This document shows, piece after piece, positions 32,792 through 41,564 of a stretch of DNA of 41,564 bases. The stretch comes from Planctomycetota bacterium (GTDB taxonomy: Bacteria; Planctomycetota; Planctomycetia; Gemmatales; Gemmataceae), in assembly GCA_021807595.1 (NCBI GenBank), contig JAKBCS010000033.1, positions 1-41,564 on the forward strand. Direction: 5' to 3'. The position numbers and the translations under genes are program-made. The stretch's first letter is position 1. Each line of letters begins with the position of its first letter. Below the pieces are notes generated by a model, which was not told the origin of the DNA, searched no databases, and worked only from the letters and a program-made list of their open reading frames with translations.

Positions 32792-33658
32792 GTGTCCCAT
32801 TCCGTGCCTCAAAGCGAGCGCGAACCGCTCGACCGCCTCGACGATTGGGAGGAATCGCTGCAATCCCGCTACCCCGCCGCCGGCAAAGCGAAAGAGGAAT
32901 TTCGCAACTATCGGGCCGAGACACGTCCGAGCGTCAAGGAGTTTTATCGTCTCAATCACCGCTATCAGACGTTGGACTTCGTGCTGGCCAAGAAGCGCCA
33001 ATACCTGCCGCCGCGCCGCAACCAGATGGGCATCTGGCAAGCGATGGAGTTTCTCAACACCCTCGTCGATGATAGCGATCCGGACACGGAGTTGAGCCAG
33101 ATCGAACATCTGATCCAAACCGCCGAGGCGGTTCGCCGCGACGGTCACCCCAACTGGTTCGTGCTGACCGGACTGATTCACGATCTCGGCAAGATTCTAT
33201 GCCTGTTCGGAGAACCGCAATGGGCCGTCGTCGGCGATACGTTCCCGGTCGGCTGCGGTTTCTCCGACCGAGTGGTCTTCGCCGAGTTTTTTGACGACAA
33301 CCCCGATCGCGACCATGCGACATATGCCTCTCCGCACGGCATCTACGAGCCAGGCTGCGGCCTCAACAGCGTGCATCTTTCCTGGGGCCACGACGAGTAT
33401 CTGTATCAGGTGGTCGAGAACTATCTGCCGGAAGAAGCGTTGTACATGATCCGCTATCACTCGTTTTATGCCGCCCACCGCGAAGGCGCATACGACCACT
33501 TGATGAACGAGCGCGACCGCGAGATGTTCGCTTGGGTTCGAGCGTTCAACTCATACGACCTCTACTCGAAAGCGGAATCGCCTCCCAAGGTCTCGGAACT
33601 GCGCCCTTTTTACGAGAAACTAATTTCCCAATTCTTCCCACCCAGTCTATCCTGGTGA
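32792..33658 (+). CDS. myo-Inositol oxygenase (MIOX)
   Basis: This is a 288-aa protein, near the length of animal MIOX (about 285). The enzyme oxidises myo-inositol to D-glucuronate with O2 at a mixed-valent diiron site. All six iron ligands of the animal enzyme can be placed: His106, His130 and Asp131 (LIHDLGK), His200 (SWGHDEY), His223 (RYHSFY) and Asp256 (SYDLYSK). Signature blocks [18 protein letters not shown] and [17 protein letters not shown] are almost identical to the animal protein as I remember it, down to the C-terminal LSW. The likely start is the GTG at 32792 with GGAG nine bases upstream. It is cytoplasmic. The lactonase gene before it may process downstream sugar acids, though a hairpin separates them. 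MIOX is rare in bacteria, so transfer or ancient retention is of interest. Confidence 0.93.
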   Translation: MSHSVPQSEREPLDRLDDWEESLQSRYPAAGKAKEEFRNYRAETRPSVKEFYRLNHRYQTLDFVLAKKRQYLPPRRNQMGIWQAMEFLNTLVDDSDPDTELSQIEHLIQTAEAVRRDGHPNWFVLTGLIHDLGKILCLFGEPQWAVVGDTFPVGCGFSDRVVFAEFFDDNPDRDHATYASPHGIYEPGCGLNSVHLSWGHDEYLYQVVENYLPEEALYMIRYHSFYAAHREGAYDHLMNERDREMFAWVRAFNSYDLYSKAESPPKVSELRPFYEKLISQFFPPSLSW

Positions 33659-33839
33659 GATGGCCCTCCCTTCCATCGAATCGAATGTGTCGAGCGCGAG
33701 AAGCAACGAGCCTCAGTGAGAGCGGCGTAGCGAGTCTCGTCACTCGGCCGATCCACCTTCCGTTTTGCTTTTTTCAATGGTTTTGTGCCGAATCTGGTAC
33801 GCTTCCGATCGCTTCCTGCCGTTGTTCTTCGCGTTCGGC

Positions 33840-33868
33840 TTGCACGATTGACAGCGGTAGCCTACAAT
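33840..33868 (+). promoter_or_regulatory. Promoter of the MMPL exporter gene
   Basis: TTGCAC (33840-33845), 17-bp spacer, TACAAT (33863-33868), about 60 bases before the ATG at 33928. No other element was recognised in the intergenic region 33659-33927. Confidence 0.5.
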
Positions 33869-33927
33869 CCGCCCTCTCCTCCACGGCAGAGGGGCGAGCG
33901 AGATAATCTTAGAGGCACACGGAAATC

Positions 33928-36768
33928 ATGGTCCCGGAACCGATCTCCCCTCACGAGCGCTCCATTGTCTGTCGCTTCCTCGTCGGTCTGGTGTCGTTCG
34001 TCTGCCGTCACCCGTGGCCGGTTTTGCTGATGTCTTTGACCGTTGCCGGTCTTTCGGTCTGGGCGTCGGCGACTCGACTGCAATACAAAACGCAACGCGA
34101 CGATCTGGTCAGCCCCAACAAGGACTATCAACGGCGCTGGCGGGCTTATCTCCATGAATTCGGGGACGACGAAGACATCGTTGTCGTCGTCAAAGGGTCG
34201 GATCGTTCGCGGATGAAACAGGCGCTCGAGGCATTGGCGGCAAGGGTCCGAGAAAGAGCCGATCTTTTCGATCGACTGTTTTACAAGGTCGATCTACGCT
34301 CGCTTTGCAATCGGGCGCTGCTATTTCTCTCACAAGAAGAAATTCAGGCGATTCGCAGCCATCTCGACGACATGGGGCAGTTGCTCAAGCACGGTTGGAT
34401 CTCGTGGAAACTCTTGACGTTGACGAGTCTTCTCCACGAAGCGGAGCAACGCGCCGACCGCATCAAGCCGGACGAACCGTTGAATCCCGGCGACGAAGTG
34501 TTCTTTACGCAATTGAGCAACATAGCCCGCAATGCCAAGGAGGTCGTCTGCGATCCGGCTAAGTACAAAACGCCGTGGGGCAGCCTGATGGCGCGTCCTC
34601 CAGAACAAAAGGACCTCCTCGCCGAGCCTCAGTTCTTTTTCAGCGAACCGCCCGGCAGCGCCGCGACCGGCGAGACGCTGGCGTTTTTGCTGGTGCGCCC
34701 CGTCAAGGAACAAGGTTCGTTCACCTATGCCGCCAACAGCGTGTCGGCCATCCGTGCTATCGTCGAGGAGACGAAACTTGAATATCCCAGCGTCGAGTTC
34801 GGCGTAACGGGGCTACCGGTGTTGGAAACGGACGAGATGGGTTCGGCGGATCGCGATACCCGAACGGCATCGTGGCTGGCCGTCGCCGGCGTCACCTTAC
34901 TGTTTATCGTAGTCTATCGCGGTCTTTGGTATCCACTATTGACCGTGGCGACATTGCTGATCGGCACGGCTTGGGCGATGGGCTGGCTGACGCTGACCGT
35001 GGGCCATCTGAATATCCTGTCGGCGACGTTCGCGGTCATGCTCATTGGCATGGGCGATTACGGCGTTTTGTGGGTGATGCGCTACGAACAGGCCCGAAGG
35101 CGCGGGGCGGACGTGCGTACGGCACTGTTACATACGGTGACGCATGTGGCCATCGGCAATCTGACGGCAGCGACGACTTTGGCACTGGCGTTTTTCGCCT
35201 CCATGTTCGCCGACTTTCAGGCTGTGGCCGAGTTGGGTTGGATCGCCGGCTGCGGCGTGGTGTTCTGCGCCTTCGCCTGCTTCACCCTCTTGCCGGCCTT
35301 GCTGATCTTATTCGATCGCCGCGCGCATCCGGGAGGCCAAGCGGCGAAGGCCGAGGAACCGAAGTCGCCGCGCTCCAACCGTTCGACAGACGCCTGGCTG
35401 CCGGGATTGGCGCGGCGCGCGGGGTGGGTCGTGGCCGTTGGAGCGGTGATGACGCTGGCGCTCGGCTACTCGGCCTGGCGCGGCGTGACCTACGATCATA
35501 ACCTGCTGCACATGCAAGCGAACAATCTCGACTCGGTAAAGTGGGAATTGACACTGATCGAACATACGGCCGGAGCAAACTGGCACGCGGTCAGCTACAC
35601 CGACACTCCGCAAGACGCCCTGATGCTCAAGGCGCGTTACGAGAAACTGCCGGAGGTGGCGCGGGTCGTCGAGGTTGCCTCTCTAGCCCCGCCCGAACAA
35701 GACACTAAGATCCCCCTCCTGGCCGATATTCAACGCCGACTTACCTCCTTGCCCAAGCGCGGTGAAGTCATCCCTCACATGCGCCCCAATTCGCGCGCGC
35801 TGCTGGGCTGCTTGGACAGTCTGGCCGAGAAATTGCAGCCATTGGCGGGTTCGGCGCGTGGCTCCAATTGCAAACCGACGACATTGCTCACCGACCTGCG
35901 CGAAAGTGTGTGGAACCTGCACCGGCAAATCCTCTTGTTGCCGACGCCCACCGTCGAGAAGCGGCTCCAAGAGTTCGAGCAGCGGTTAGCCGGCGACCTC
36001 GCCGAGGATCTGCACCGACTGCGCGAAGTCGCCACCCCGGAGCCGATTGCTCTGTCCGATTTACCGGCCGATCTGCGCGACCGCTACGTCGGCAAGAGCG
36101 GGAAGTGGCTGCTGCGAGTCTTCGCGCGCGACTCGCTGTGGGAGTTCCCACAACTGGAACAGTTCACCCAAGAAATCCACGCCGTCGATCCCTCGGCGAC
36201 CGGCAAACCGTTTGCCACCGTGGAAGGGCTGCGCGCGATGAAGAACGGTCTGCAGCGTGCCGGCCTCTACGCTTTCCTCGTGATCGTGGCCGTCTTGTGG
36301 ATCGACTTCCGCAGCTGGAAGCGCACGGCGATTGCGGTGGCACCGTTGGTTTTAGCCGTCCTCTTTTCGTTGGGGATACTCGGGCTATTCAACGTGCCGC
36401 TGAACCCAGCGAACATGATCGCCTTCCCCCTGATTTTGGGCGTCGGCGTCGATAACGGCGTCCACATTTTGCACGATTATCTTCTGCGCCGCCGCGAACG
36501 CCAGGCGACGATCAGTTACGCCATCGGTCGCGGCGTACTGGTCAAGGCGCTGACCTCCATGATCGGCTTCGGTACGCTTATGATCGCCAGTGAACGAGGG
36601 CTCGTGGGATTGGGATTGATCCTTACCCTTGGCGTCGGCTGCTCGATGCTGACGGCGCTGGTGTTTCTGCCGGCGGTGCTGAATCTGTGGGGACGCCGCA
36701 GAACGGAATCACCGCTGGCTCAAGAGTCAATCGACGTGCAAGAATCTCGGAAGCCGTTGGCGGCTTGA
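33928..36768 (+). CDS. MMPL/RND-superfamily exporter
   Basis: This is a 946-aa membrane protein of the MMPL type (COG1033-like). The first helix (about residues 31-52, PVLLMSLTVAGLSVWAS) is followed by a large extracytoplasmic domain with RDDLVSPNKDYQRRW; helices 2-6 (about 310-470) contain VMLIGMGDYGVLWVMRYEQAR, the usual acidic RND motif of the proton path. The duplicated second half has one helix, another large loop (coiled segments at about 600-720) and five C-terminal helices with FPLILGVGVDNGVHILHDY. Such proteins move lipids, hopanoids or sterols; the closest named type I can suggest is HpnN-like, with no proof. No adaptor or outer membrane channel gene is nearby. Its stop is 41 bases from the convergent glutathione peroxidase. 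Confidence 0.88.
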   Translation: MVPEPISPHERSIVCRFLVGLVSFVCRHPWPVLLMSLTVAGLSVWASATRLQYKTQRDDLVSPNKDYQRRWRAYLHEFGDDEDIVVVVKGSDRSRMKQALEALAARVRERADLFDRLFYKVDLRSLCNRALLFLSQEEIQAIRSHLDDMGQLLKHGWISWKLLTLTSLLHEAEQRADRIKPDEPLNPGDEVFFTQLSNIARNAKEVVCDPAKYKTPWGSLMARPPEQKDLLAEPQFFFSEPPGSAATGETLAFLLVRPVKEQGSFTYAANSVSAIRAIVEETKLEYPSVEFGVTGLPVLETDEMGSADRDTRTASWLAVAGVTLLFIVVYRGLWYPLLTVATLLIGTAWAMGWLTLTVGHLNILSATFAVMLIGMGDYGVLWVMRYEQARRRGADVRTALLHTVTHVAIGNLTAATTLALAFFASMFADFQAVAELGWIAGCGVVFCAFACFTLLPALLILFDRRAHPGGQAAKAEEPKSPRSNRSTDAWLPGLARRAGWVVAVGAVMTLALGYSAWRGVTYDHNLLHMQANNLDSVKWELTLIEHTAGANWHAVSYTDTPQDALMLKARYEKLPEVARVVEVASLAPPEQDTKIPLLADIQRRLTSLPKRGEVIPHMRPNSRALLGCLDSLAEKLQPLAGSARGSNCKPTTLLTDLRESVWNLHRQILLLPTPTVEKRLQEFEQRLAGDLAEDLHRLREVATPEPIALSDLPADLRDRYVGKSGKWLLRVFARDSLWEFPQLEQFTQEIHAVDPSATGKPFATVEGLRAMKNGLQRAGLYAFLVIVAVLWIDFRSWKRTAIAVAPLVLAVLFSLGILGLFNVPLNPANMIAFPLILGVGVDNGVHILHDYLLRRRERQATISYAIGRGVLVKALTSMIGFGTLMIASERGLVGLGLILTLGVGCSMLTALVFLPAVLNLWGRRRTESPLAQESIDVQESRKPLAA

Positions 36769-36809
36769 CGCCCGAAGAACGCCAAGCCGACCAACTGACT
36801 CGTAGGGCA

Positions 36810-37394
36810 TTACTTTTTTTTCAATTCGGCCTCAATCGCTTTCACCACGTCGTCCGATTCCGGTTTGACGCGATGGTTGAAGCGACCGACGATTTCGCCG
36901 TTGCGGCCGATGAGGAACTTCTCGAAGTTCCACGGAATCGCGCCTTTGAACTTCGGGTCGGTCTCCTCCGCCGTCAGATGCTTATAGAGCGGGCAGATGC
37001 CTTCGCCCTTGACGACCACCTTGGCTAACATCGGGAAGGTGACGTGGTACTTCGACGAACAGAACTTGGCGATCTCCTCGTTGCTGCCCGGCTCCTGACT
37101 GCCGAACTCGTTGGCCGGTACGCCGAGAACGACCAAGCCTTCTTTGCCGTACTTTTCGTATAGCTCTTGTAGTCCTTTATACTGCGGCGTGTTGCCGCAC
37201 TTGCTGGCGACATTGACAATCAGGACGACCTTGCCCTGAAATTGCGATAAATCGACCTCTTTGCCGTCGATTCCCTTCATCTTGAAATGGAGTGCCGGAG
37301 CCACTTTCTTCTCTCCTTTCTCCGTGCCGTCGGCCGAAGCCAACACGGGTGCCAGAAGCGTCAACCCCACCACCGCGCCCACGAGTCCACGCAT
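36810..37394 (-). CDS. Secreted glutathione peroxidase (Cys type)
   Basis: This is a 194-aa thioredoxin-fold peroxidase with signal peptide (residues 5-20). The catalytic tetrad is readable: Cys66 (NVASKCGNTPQY, Cys in place of selenocysteine), Gln100 (ANEFGSQEPG), Trp155 and Asn156 (IPWNFEKF). The Cys form mostly uses thioredoxin and reduces lipid and organic hydroperoxides. Export suggests protection of the envelope. The ATG at 37394 with AAGGAG is preferred; the frame is open to 37493 but the extra residues do not match the family. It is convergent with the exporter gene and lies downstream of the M14-S9 peptidase promoter side on the same strand, 136 bases from that gene's stop. Confidence 0.93.
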   Translation of the reverse strand: MRGLVGAVVGLTLLAPVLASADGTEKGEKKVAPALHFKMKGIDGKEVDLSQFQGKVVLIVNVASKCGNTPQYKGLQELYEKYGKEGLVVLGVPANEFGSQEPGSNEEIAKFCSSKYHVTFPMLAKVVVKGEGICPLYKHLTAEETDPKFKGAIPWNFEKFLIGRNGEIVGRFNHRVKPESDDVVKAIEAELKKK

Positions 37395-37530
37395 CGTTGT
37401 TTCTCCTTGTGGAACTAAAATCAGCCGGGTTCGATCGACCCAGATTAACCGCCTTTGCCTAGTGTAGACGGTTCGTGTCTCGACATCATTCATCCTCTTC
37501 GTATCGGCATGCGAAACTCTTCCGATGGAA

Positions 37531-40500
37531 TCAGCGCTGGATTCCCGTCTCTCGTTCGACGGCGCGCGAGTCTTCCCGCGAAGCAGGTTTCAGTGTTCGC
37601 TGCATAAAATCCACGATAAATCGTTGATAGTGCTGGCCGCGGATGCCGTGGCGGTCGGTGGGATAGACCATCAACTCGAAATCTTTGTCGGCGCGTTGCA
37701 GCGCGCGCGCGAGTTGCAGCGTGTTTTGCACATGCACGTTGTCGTCCATGATACCGTGGATCAGCAGCAGGCGACCGTGTAGATTTCCCGCCGCCGCCAC
37801 GACGGAGGTTTTCTTGTACCCCTCCGGGTTCTCTTGCGGCGTGTTCATGTAGCGTTCCGTATAAAACGCATCGTAATTGTGCCAATCCGTGACCGGCGCG
37901 CCGGCCACGCCGGCGGCAAACAGCTTGCTGTGAGTCATGGCATAGGCCGTGAGAAATCCTCCGAAGCTGTGACCCGTCATGCCGATGCGCTTGGCATCGA
38001 CAAATGCGTGTTTCGTCAGCCATCCAAGGGCCGTCTCGATGTCGGACAACTCTTGCACACCGAGTTGTCGATACGCCGTCCAAGTCGAGACGACTCCCTT
38101 TCCGCTGGCACTGCGCGGATCGACTTGGAAGACGAGGAATCCCAAATTGGCCAGGCCGCGATCGCGCAATCGCCCGCCTTGCCAAGTGTCGCGCACCACC
38201 GGCGCATGAGGACCGCCGTAGGTCGTGAACCACACCGGATACTTTTTCGACGGATCGAACCCCGGCGGTTTGAGCAGCACCGCTTCCAACTCGAAGCCGT
38301 CCGGCGTCTTAATGCGGAATTGTTCGCGTTGGGCGAGATCGTATTCCTCGATCGCGTGTACCGGATTGCTGTCGAGCGTGCGCACGAGCTTACCTTCGAT
38401 TCGGTAGAGCCGCGCGATCGACGACGATTCGCCGCTGCTCCAGTAATCGACAAAGAGATTCGCTTTAGGGCTTATGCTGGCGCGATGCTCGCCGTCTCCA
38501 GCCGTCAGACGTTCGGCTTCGCCGCCCGATAGCCGGATGCGATAGAGATTCAGTCCGATGGGATTGTCTTTCGTGGCCGCGAAATAAACCCAGCCCGACG
38601 ATTCCTCGACCAGATGCAGTTTGCGAACTTCCCACGAACCGCTCGTTACGGCTCGCAGAAGTTTGCCGTCGGCGGCAAAGTGATAGAGATGCCGCCAACC
38701 CGTGCGCTCGCTGGTAAGTAGGAAGGAGCCGTCCTTGAGGAAGTGCGCAGGTCCGGGATCGTCTACCCAGGCGCGCGTTTTGTCGCGGAATAGCCGCGTT
38801 GGTGCGCCTCCGGAGATGGGGGCCGTGCAAAAGTCAAGCCAAGTCTGCGCCCGATCTTGAAGGTAGCAGTAAATCGACTTGCCGTCGGGCAGCCAGCCGG
38901 CGCGGGTTAGAATCATGGCTCCGTCGGAGTAGCCGGACAGATCGACGAACGCTACCGGCCCGCCGGCAACCGAGACGATGCCGAGCTTGACGGTCGGAAT
39001 GGGATCGCCCGCCTTGGGATAAGGAGTCGTTTCGATCTTCTGTCGTGCCGTCATCGGATCGAGAACGGTGAACTTGTGAACTGGAGTGTCGTCGTAGCGA
39101 ACGAATGCGATATGCTTGGAATCCGGACTCCACCAATAGGCATTGCTATGGCGATTGCCGATCTCTTCCCAATAGACCCAATCCATTTTTCCGTTGAAAA
39201 CAACGGCGGAACCGTCCGCAGTCAAGGCGTTTACCGTCTGGGTGGCAATGTCCACGACATAGAGGTTATTTCCACGCACGAAAGCGACGTGCTTGCCGTC
39301 GGGGCTGAGCGTTACCAACTCCTTGGCTCCGGTGGAATGCGTCAACCTTGCGGCTTTGCTACCATCGAGATAGTAATAATAGAGATCGTCGCCGTGATGG
39401 AAAAAGTCGCCCTTCTCGTTGTCGAGAGGCTCGGCGACAGCGCGTGCGGCGATGCGTTTCGCGGTCGCTTTATCGAGGGTCGGAACTGTGAGCAGTGCCG
39501 TTTCGATTTTCTTGGCATCCGGCATTGTCTGAGACACCGTGCGCCCATTGACGGCCCGCACCTTCCACATCTTTCCATCTTTGCGTTGAAGGAAATGCTC
39601 TCCATCGTCGAGCCATGTAACATCCGACATGGGCGATCCCGATAGATTTGGCATCGGCTTTTTGCCGATCAGCATGTCCCGTTCGATGCGCTTGTGAAAC
39701 GTGCGTTCTTCGACCGGAGGTCGCGCCGGCGTCGTTAGAATCGGTGTCTCTTTCGGCAAACGAAGAACGGGATAGTCGGCGTCGGAGCGGATGTCTCCGT
39801 CGAAGAAGCTCCACGCGCACAAGCCATCTTCCGCTTGCGGCTCAAGCAGATAGGAGGCCAATATCCCCAAGGTCTGCGTTGTGCGGACCAGACTTGTCCC
39901 TGCCGCGATGCGTCGCGACTCCTTCCGAGCCGACGCCTCGACCTCAATCAACTGGCGCTTCTGATAGATCTCCTTTTTTACAACTTTGTCGATCCTATAA
40001 ATCTCTATATCGAGTTCGATGTCCTCGCGCAACTCTTCGACCGCGATCCCGTGCCGCTGTAGATTCTCCACGATATGCCGCCGCGAGGACGGTATCAAAT
40101 AGCCGAAGGGGCGGCGAACCGGCAGCGTTGGCTCGGCGACGCCGTAATAATCGACCGTGTAGTCCTTCGGCGTCTTCGTTGCGAGGGTCTTGCCGTCTCG
40201 ACGTATCTCCTCGAAACCGAGTATCGTCGAGCGTTGAGGGAGAGGCTTCATCCGATGGCGCAGGGCGATGGTGTCTTTCTCGTTGCGAGATTCTCGGATC
40301 GCCGCGCGAAGCTTGTCTTTATTATCTGCCGCATACTCCAAGATCGAACGAACAAAAGCGCGCGTTCCTAATACGCGATCTCGAAAGGGTGCATAGCTGT
40401 ACGATTCCGACAGGATGCCGACGCAGTGACGGAGTCCGACGTAGTGCGTGCCGTAGCGCGGTATGGCCGGCACCGTCTCCCAGCGAGTGCGATCGCGCGA

Positions 40501-41298
40501 GAAGTTACCGTAAAAGAACGAGTGGTAGCCGCTGCGTTTCTCGAGCCGTTTGCCCACGTCCGGCAGCAGCTCGCCGCGGGTCAACTCGATGAGTTTCGCG
40601 TCGCCGGCAGGGCAAACCGGTCCTTCGTAGGTGATGGTGAAACGGTGATACGAACCGTTCGTCGTATGACAGTCTATAAAGATAGACGGATTCCACTTAT
40701 TGAGAATGCGAACGAGGGCACGAACTTCGGGGCTTTCGAGTTTGATGTAATCGCGGTTGAGATCGAGGCCGGCGGCGTTCTCGCGGATGCCGACGCCTTC
40801 CGCTGGGCCGTTCTGTTCGCGGCGATGCTCTTTCGACATTTTTTCGTTGCCGTCGGCGTTGAAAATCGGCGCGAAGACGACAACGAGATCTTTGAACAAC
40901 GCCTTGTCCTTTGCCGTTGCCAGATCGCGTGCCAGCATCAGGAGGGCTTCTTTGCCGTCCACCTCGCCGGCGTGAATGTTGGCGATAGCCAACACGACGA
41001 GCTTGCCGCTCTTGGCCGCTTGTTCCGGCGTGGACAGTGGCGGATCGGCGAGAATGACGAGGGGTAGTTTGCGGCCTTCGCCGCTCTTTCCCAGCTCGCC
41101 GAGACGCACCAGCGGCGAAAATTTACTTAGCCGCTCGCAAAAGTCCACTACTTGGGCATGACTCGATGTGGCGGAATAGCCGCTCGTCTCGGCGACGGTT
41201 TGCGGCGAATCGAACCGAGCTGTCGCCGCCGCCGGGAGCAGAGGCAATAGGAGCCATGTCCCCATCGCGTAATTCAGAAATCGAATTCGCCGGTTCAT
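37531..41298 (-). CDS. M14 carboxypeptidase fused to S9 dipeptidyl-peptidase (DPP IV-like)
   Basis: This is a 1255-aa exported protein (signal residues 10-27) joining two proteases. Residues about 45-330 are an M14 zinc carboxypeptidase: His109 and Glu112 in NIHAGEVDG, His211 in DCHTTNGS (zinc ligands) and Glu298 in LSESYSY (base). A connecting domain follows (about 340-590). Residues about 600-990 form the DPP IV-type beta-propeller: DWVYWEEIGNRH, with part of the double-Glu motif, then AYWWSPDSKHIAFVRYDD. The S9 hydrolase (about 1000-1230) has Ser1111 in GHSFGGF, Asp1185 in MDDNVH and His1217 in DRHG; the spacing of Asp to His (32) equals DPP IV. Both active sites look intact, so the protein could trim both ends of peptides outside the cytoplasm. 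AAAAGGAAC precedes the ATG at 41298. Confidence 0.92.
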   Translation of the reverse strand: MNRRIRFLNYAMGTWLLLPLLPAAATARFDSPQTVAETSGYSATSSHAQVVDFCERLSKFSPLVRLGELGKSGEGRKLPLVILADPPLSTPEQAAKSGKLVVLAIANIHAGEVDGKEALLMLARDLATAKDKALFKDLVVVFAPIFNADGNEKMSKEHRREQNGPAEGVGIRENAAGLDLNRDYIKLESPEVRALVRILNKWNPSIFIDCHTTNGSYHRFTITYEGPVCPAGDAKLIELTRGELLPDVGKRLEKRSGYHSFFYGNFSRDRTRWETVPAIPRYGTHYVGLRHCVGILSESYSYAPFRDRVLGTRAFVRSILEYAADNKDKLRAAIRESRNEKDTIALRHRMKPLPQRSTILGFEEIRRDGKTLATKTPKDYTVDYYGVAEPTLPVRRPFGYLIPSSRRHIVENLQRHGIAVEELREDIELDIEIYRIDKVVKKEIYQKRQLIEVEASARKESRRIAAGTSLVRTTQTLGILASYLLEPQAEDGLCAWSFFDGDIRSDADYPVLRLPKETPILTTPARPPVEERTFHKRIERDMLIGKKPMPNLSGSPMSDVTWLDDGEHFLQRKDGKMWKVRAVNGRTVSQTMPDAKKIETALLTVPTLDKATAKRIAARAVAEPLDNEKGDFFHHGDDLYYYYLDGSKAARLTHSTGAKELVTLSPDGKHVAFVRGNNLYVVDIATQTVNALTADGSAVVFNGKMDWVYWEEIGNRHSNAYWWSPDSKHIAFVRYDDTPVHKFTVLDPMTARQKIETTPYPKAGDPIPTVKLGIVSVAGGPVAFVDLSGYSDGAMILTRAGWLPDGKSIYCYLQDRAQTWLDFCTAPISGGAPTRLFRDKTRAWVDDPGPAHFLKDGSFLLTSERTGWRHLYHFAADGKLLRAVTSGSWEVRKLHLVEESSGWVYFAATKDNPIGLNLYRIRLSGGEAERLTAGDGEHRASISPKANLFVDYWSSGESSSIARLYRIEGKLVRTLDSNPVHAIEEYDLAQREQFRIKTPDGFELEAVLLKPPGFDPSKKYPVWFTTYGGPHAPVVRDTWQGGRLRDRGLANLGFLVFQVDPRSASGKGVVSTWTAYRQLGVQELSDIETALGWLTKHAFVDAKRIGMTGHSFGGFLTAYAMTHSKLFAAGVAGAPVTDWHNYDAFYTERYMNTPQENPEGYKKTSVVAAAGNLHGRLLLIHGIMDDNVHVQNTLQLARALQRADKDFELMVYPTDRHGIRGQHYQRFIVDFMQRTLKPASREDSRAVERETGIQR

Positions 41299-41490
41299 GC
41301 GTGTTCCTTTTAGACGAGCAAAGAGACCGTTTTAATGGCAATAGTTTCGGTTTTTCGTGTTTGCACCGCAAACGGTACGTCATTCTTCCTTGAAATGCAC
41401 GGGTCAACGTTAACCATCGGGCGGATTCGGCATTCGCGCGAATTCCTCGGCCGCAACCGATTTTTGCGTCGCTATCGTCATGTCGTCTTC

Positions 41491-41564
41491 TTACGCTCGC
41501 CCTACGTTTACCCACTTGTTATTCTTGGCCGATTCCAAAATCGCGTCGAGAACGAGTTGCGTGC
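41491..41564 (-). CDS. C-terminal end of a Gfo/Idh/MocA-type oxidoreductase (partial)
   Basis: Only the last 23 residues are in the window, ending at TAA (41491-41493). The text (QLVLDAILESAKNNKWVNV) is the usual end of Gfo/Idh/MocA-family sugar dehydrogenases, where a helix Q-x-VLDAILESA precedes a short WV end. The gene reads into the window from the right. Upstream of the M14-S9 gene the intergenic region 41299-41490 shows a near-palindrome GGTCAACGTTAACC (about 41401-41414) and no gene. The family call is moderate because of the short piece. Confidence 0.6.
   Translation of the reverse strand, partial: TQLVLDAILESAKNNKWVNVGRA

Overview
The window looks like chromosomal DNA of a planctomycete (Planctomycetota, perhaps Gemmatales-like; inference). 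The clues are a DUF1559 protein, an ECF-type sigma factor overlapping a giant Ser/Thr kinase with WD40 repeats, a second membrane kinase with a beta-helix tail, several secreted or lipid-anchored proteins with Pro-rich linkers, and mostly single-gene transcription units separated by GC-rich palindromes. No phage, insertion sequence or CRISPR array is visible.

Layout. 1-2593 (minus): the N-terminal part of an octaheme cytochrome c of the tetrathionate-reductase family, a DUF1559 protein and an SGNH hydrolase. 2689-5052 (plus): larE with an apparently leaderless promoter, an overlapping 92-aa gene, then a HEPN gene overlapping an unknown partner gene (toxin-antitoxin-like layout). 5087-8122 (plus): a small TerB/EF-hand-like protein behind a near-consensus promoter, an SppA protease and a small lipoprotein. 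8147-9822 (minus): a sugar-phosphate isomerase-like TIM barrel and, upstream of it, three tRNA-like sequences with imperfect stems. 9972-15176: a C45-type acyltransferase/hydrolase joined to an M1-peptidase-like tail, a planctomycete-type acidic protein and a BaiN/HI0933-like flavoprotein. 15200-16621: decayed gene fragments and palindromes. 16654-22401: an HTH plus degenerate-receiver regulator, facing a sigma factor/kinase-WD40 operon with an ATGA overlap. 22699-28368: a Tat-exported FAD oxidoreductase, a lipoprotein thioredoxin, and a Ser/Thr kinase with a beta-helix sensor tail. 28529-33658 (plus): two HEAT-repeat secreted proteins, an SMP-30/gluconolactonase and a myo-inositol oxygenase very like the animal enzyme. 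33928-41564: an MMPL/RND exporter, a secreted glutathione peroxidase, a 1255-aa fusion of an M14 carboxypeptidase with an S9 dipeptidyl-peptidase, and the last codons of a Gfo/Idh/MocA oxidoreductase.

How the genes work together. Signalling (sigma factor plus kinase, second kinase, HTH-receiver protein) and envelope turnover (SppA, M14-S9 protease, C45 hydrolase, thioredoxin lipoprotein, peroxidase) dominate. A small carbohydrate theme is visible: a lactonase next to inositol oxygenase, a TIM-barrel isomerase, and a Gfo/Idh end. The most unusual items are the HEPN pair, the degenerate tRNA-like cluster, the two fused hydrolases and the eukaryote-like inositol oxygenase. Functions are inferred from motifs read by eye; no database search was possible.
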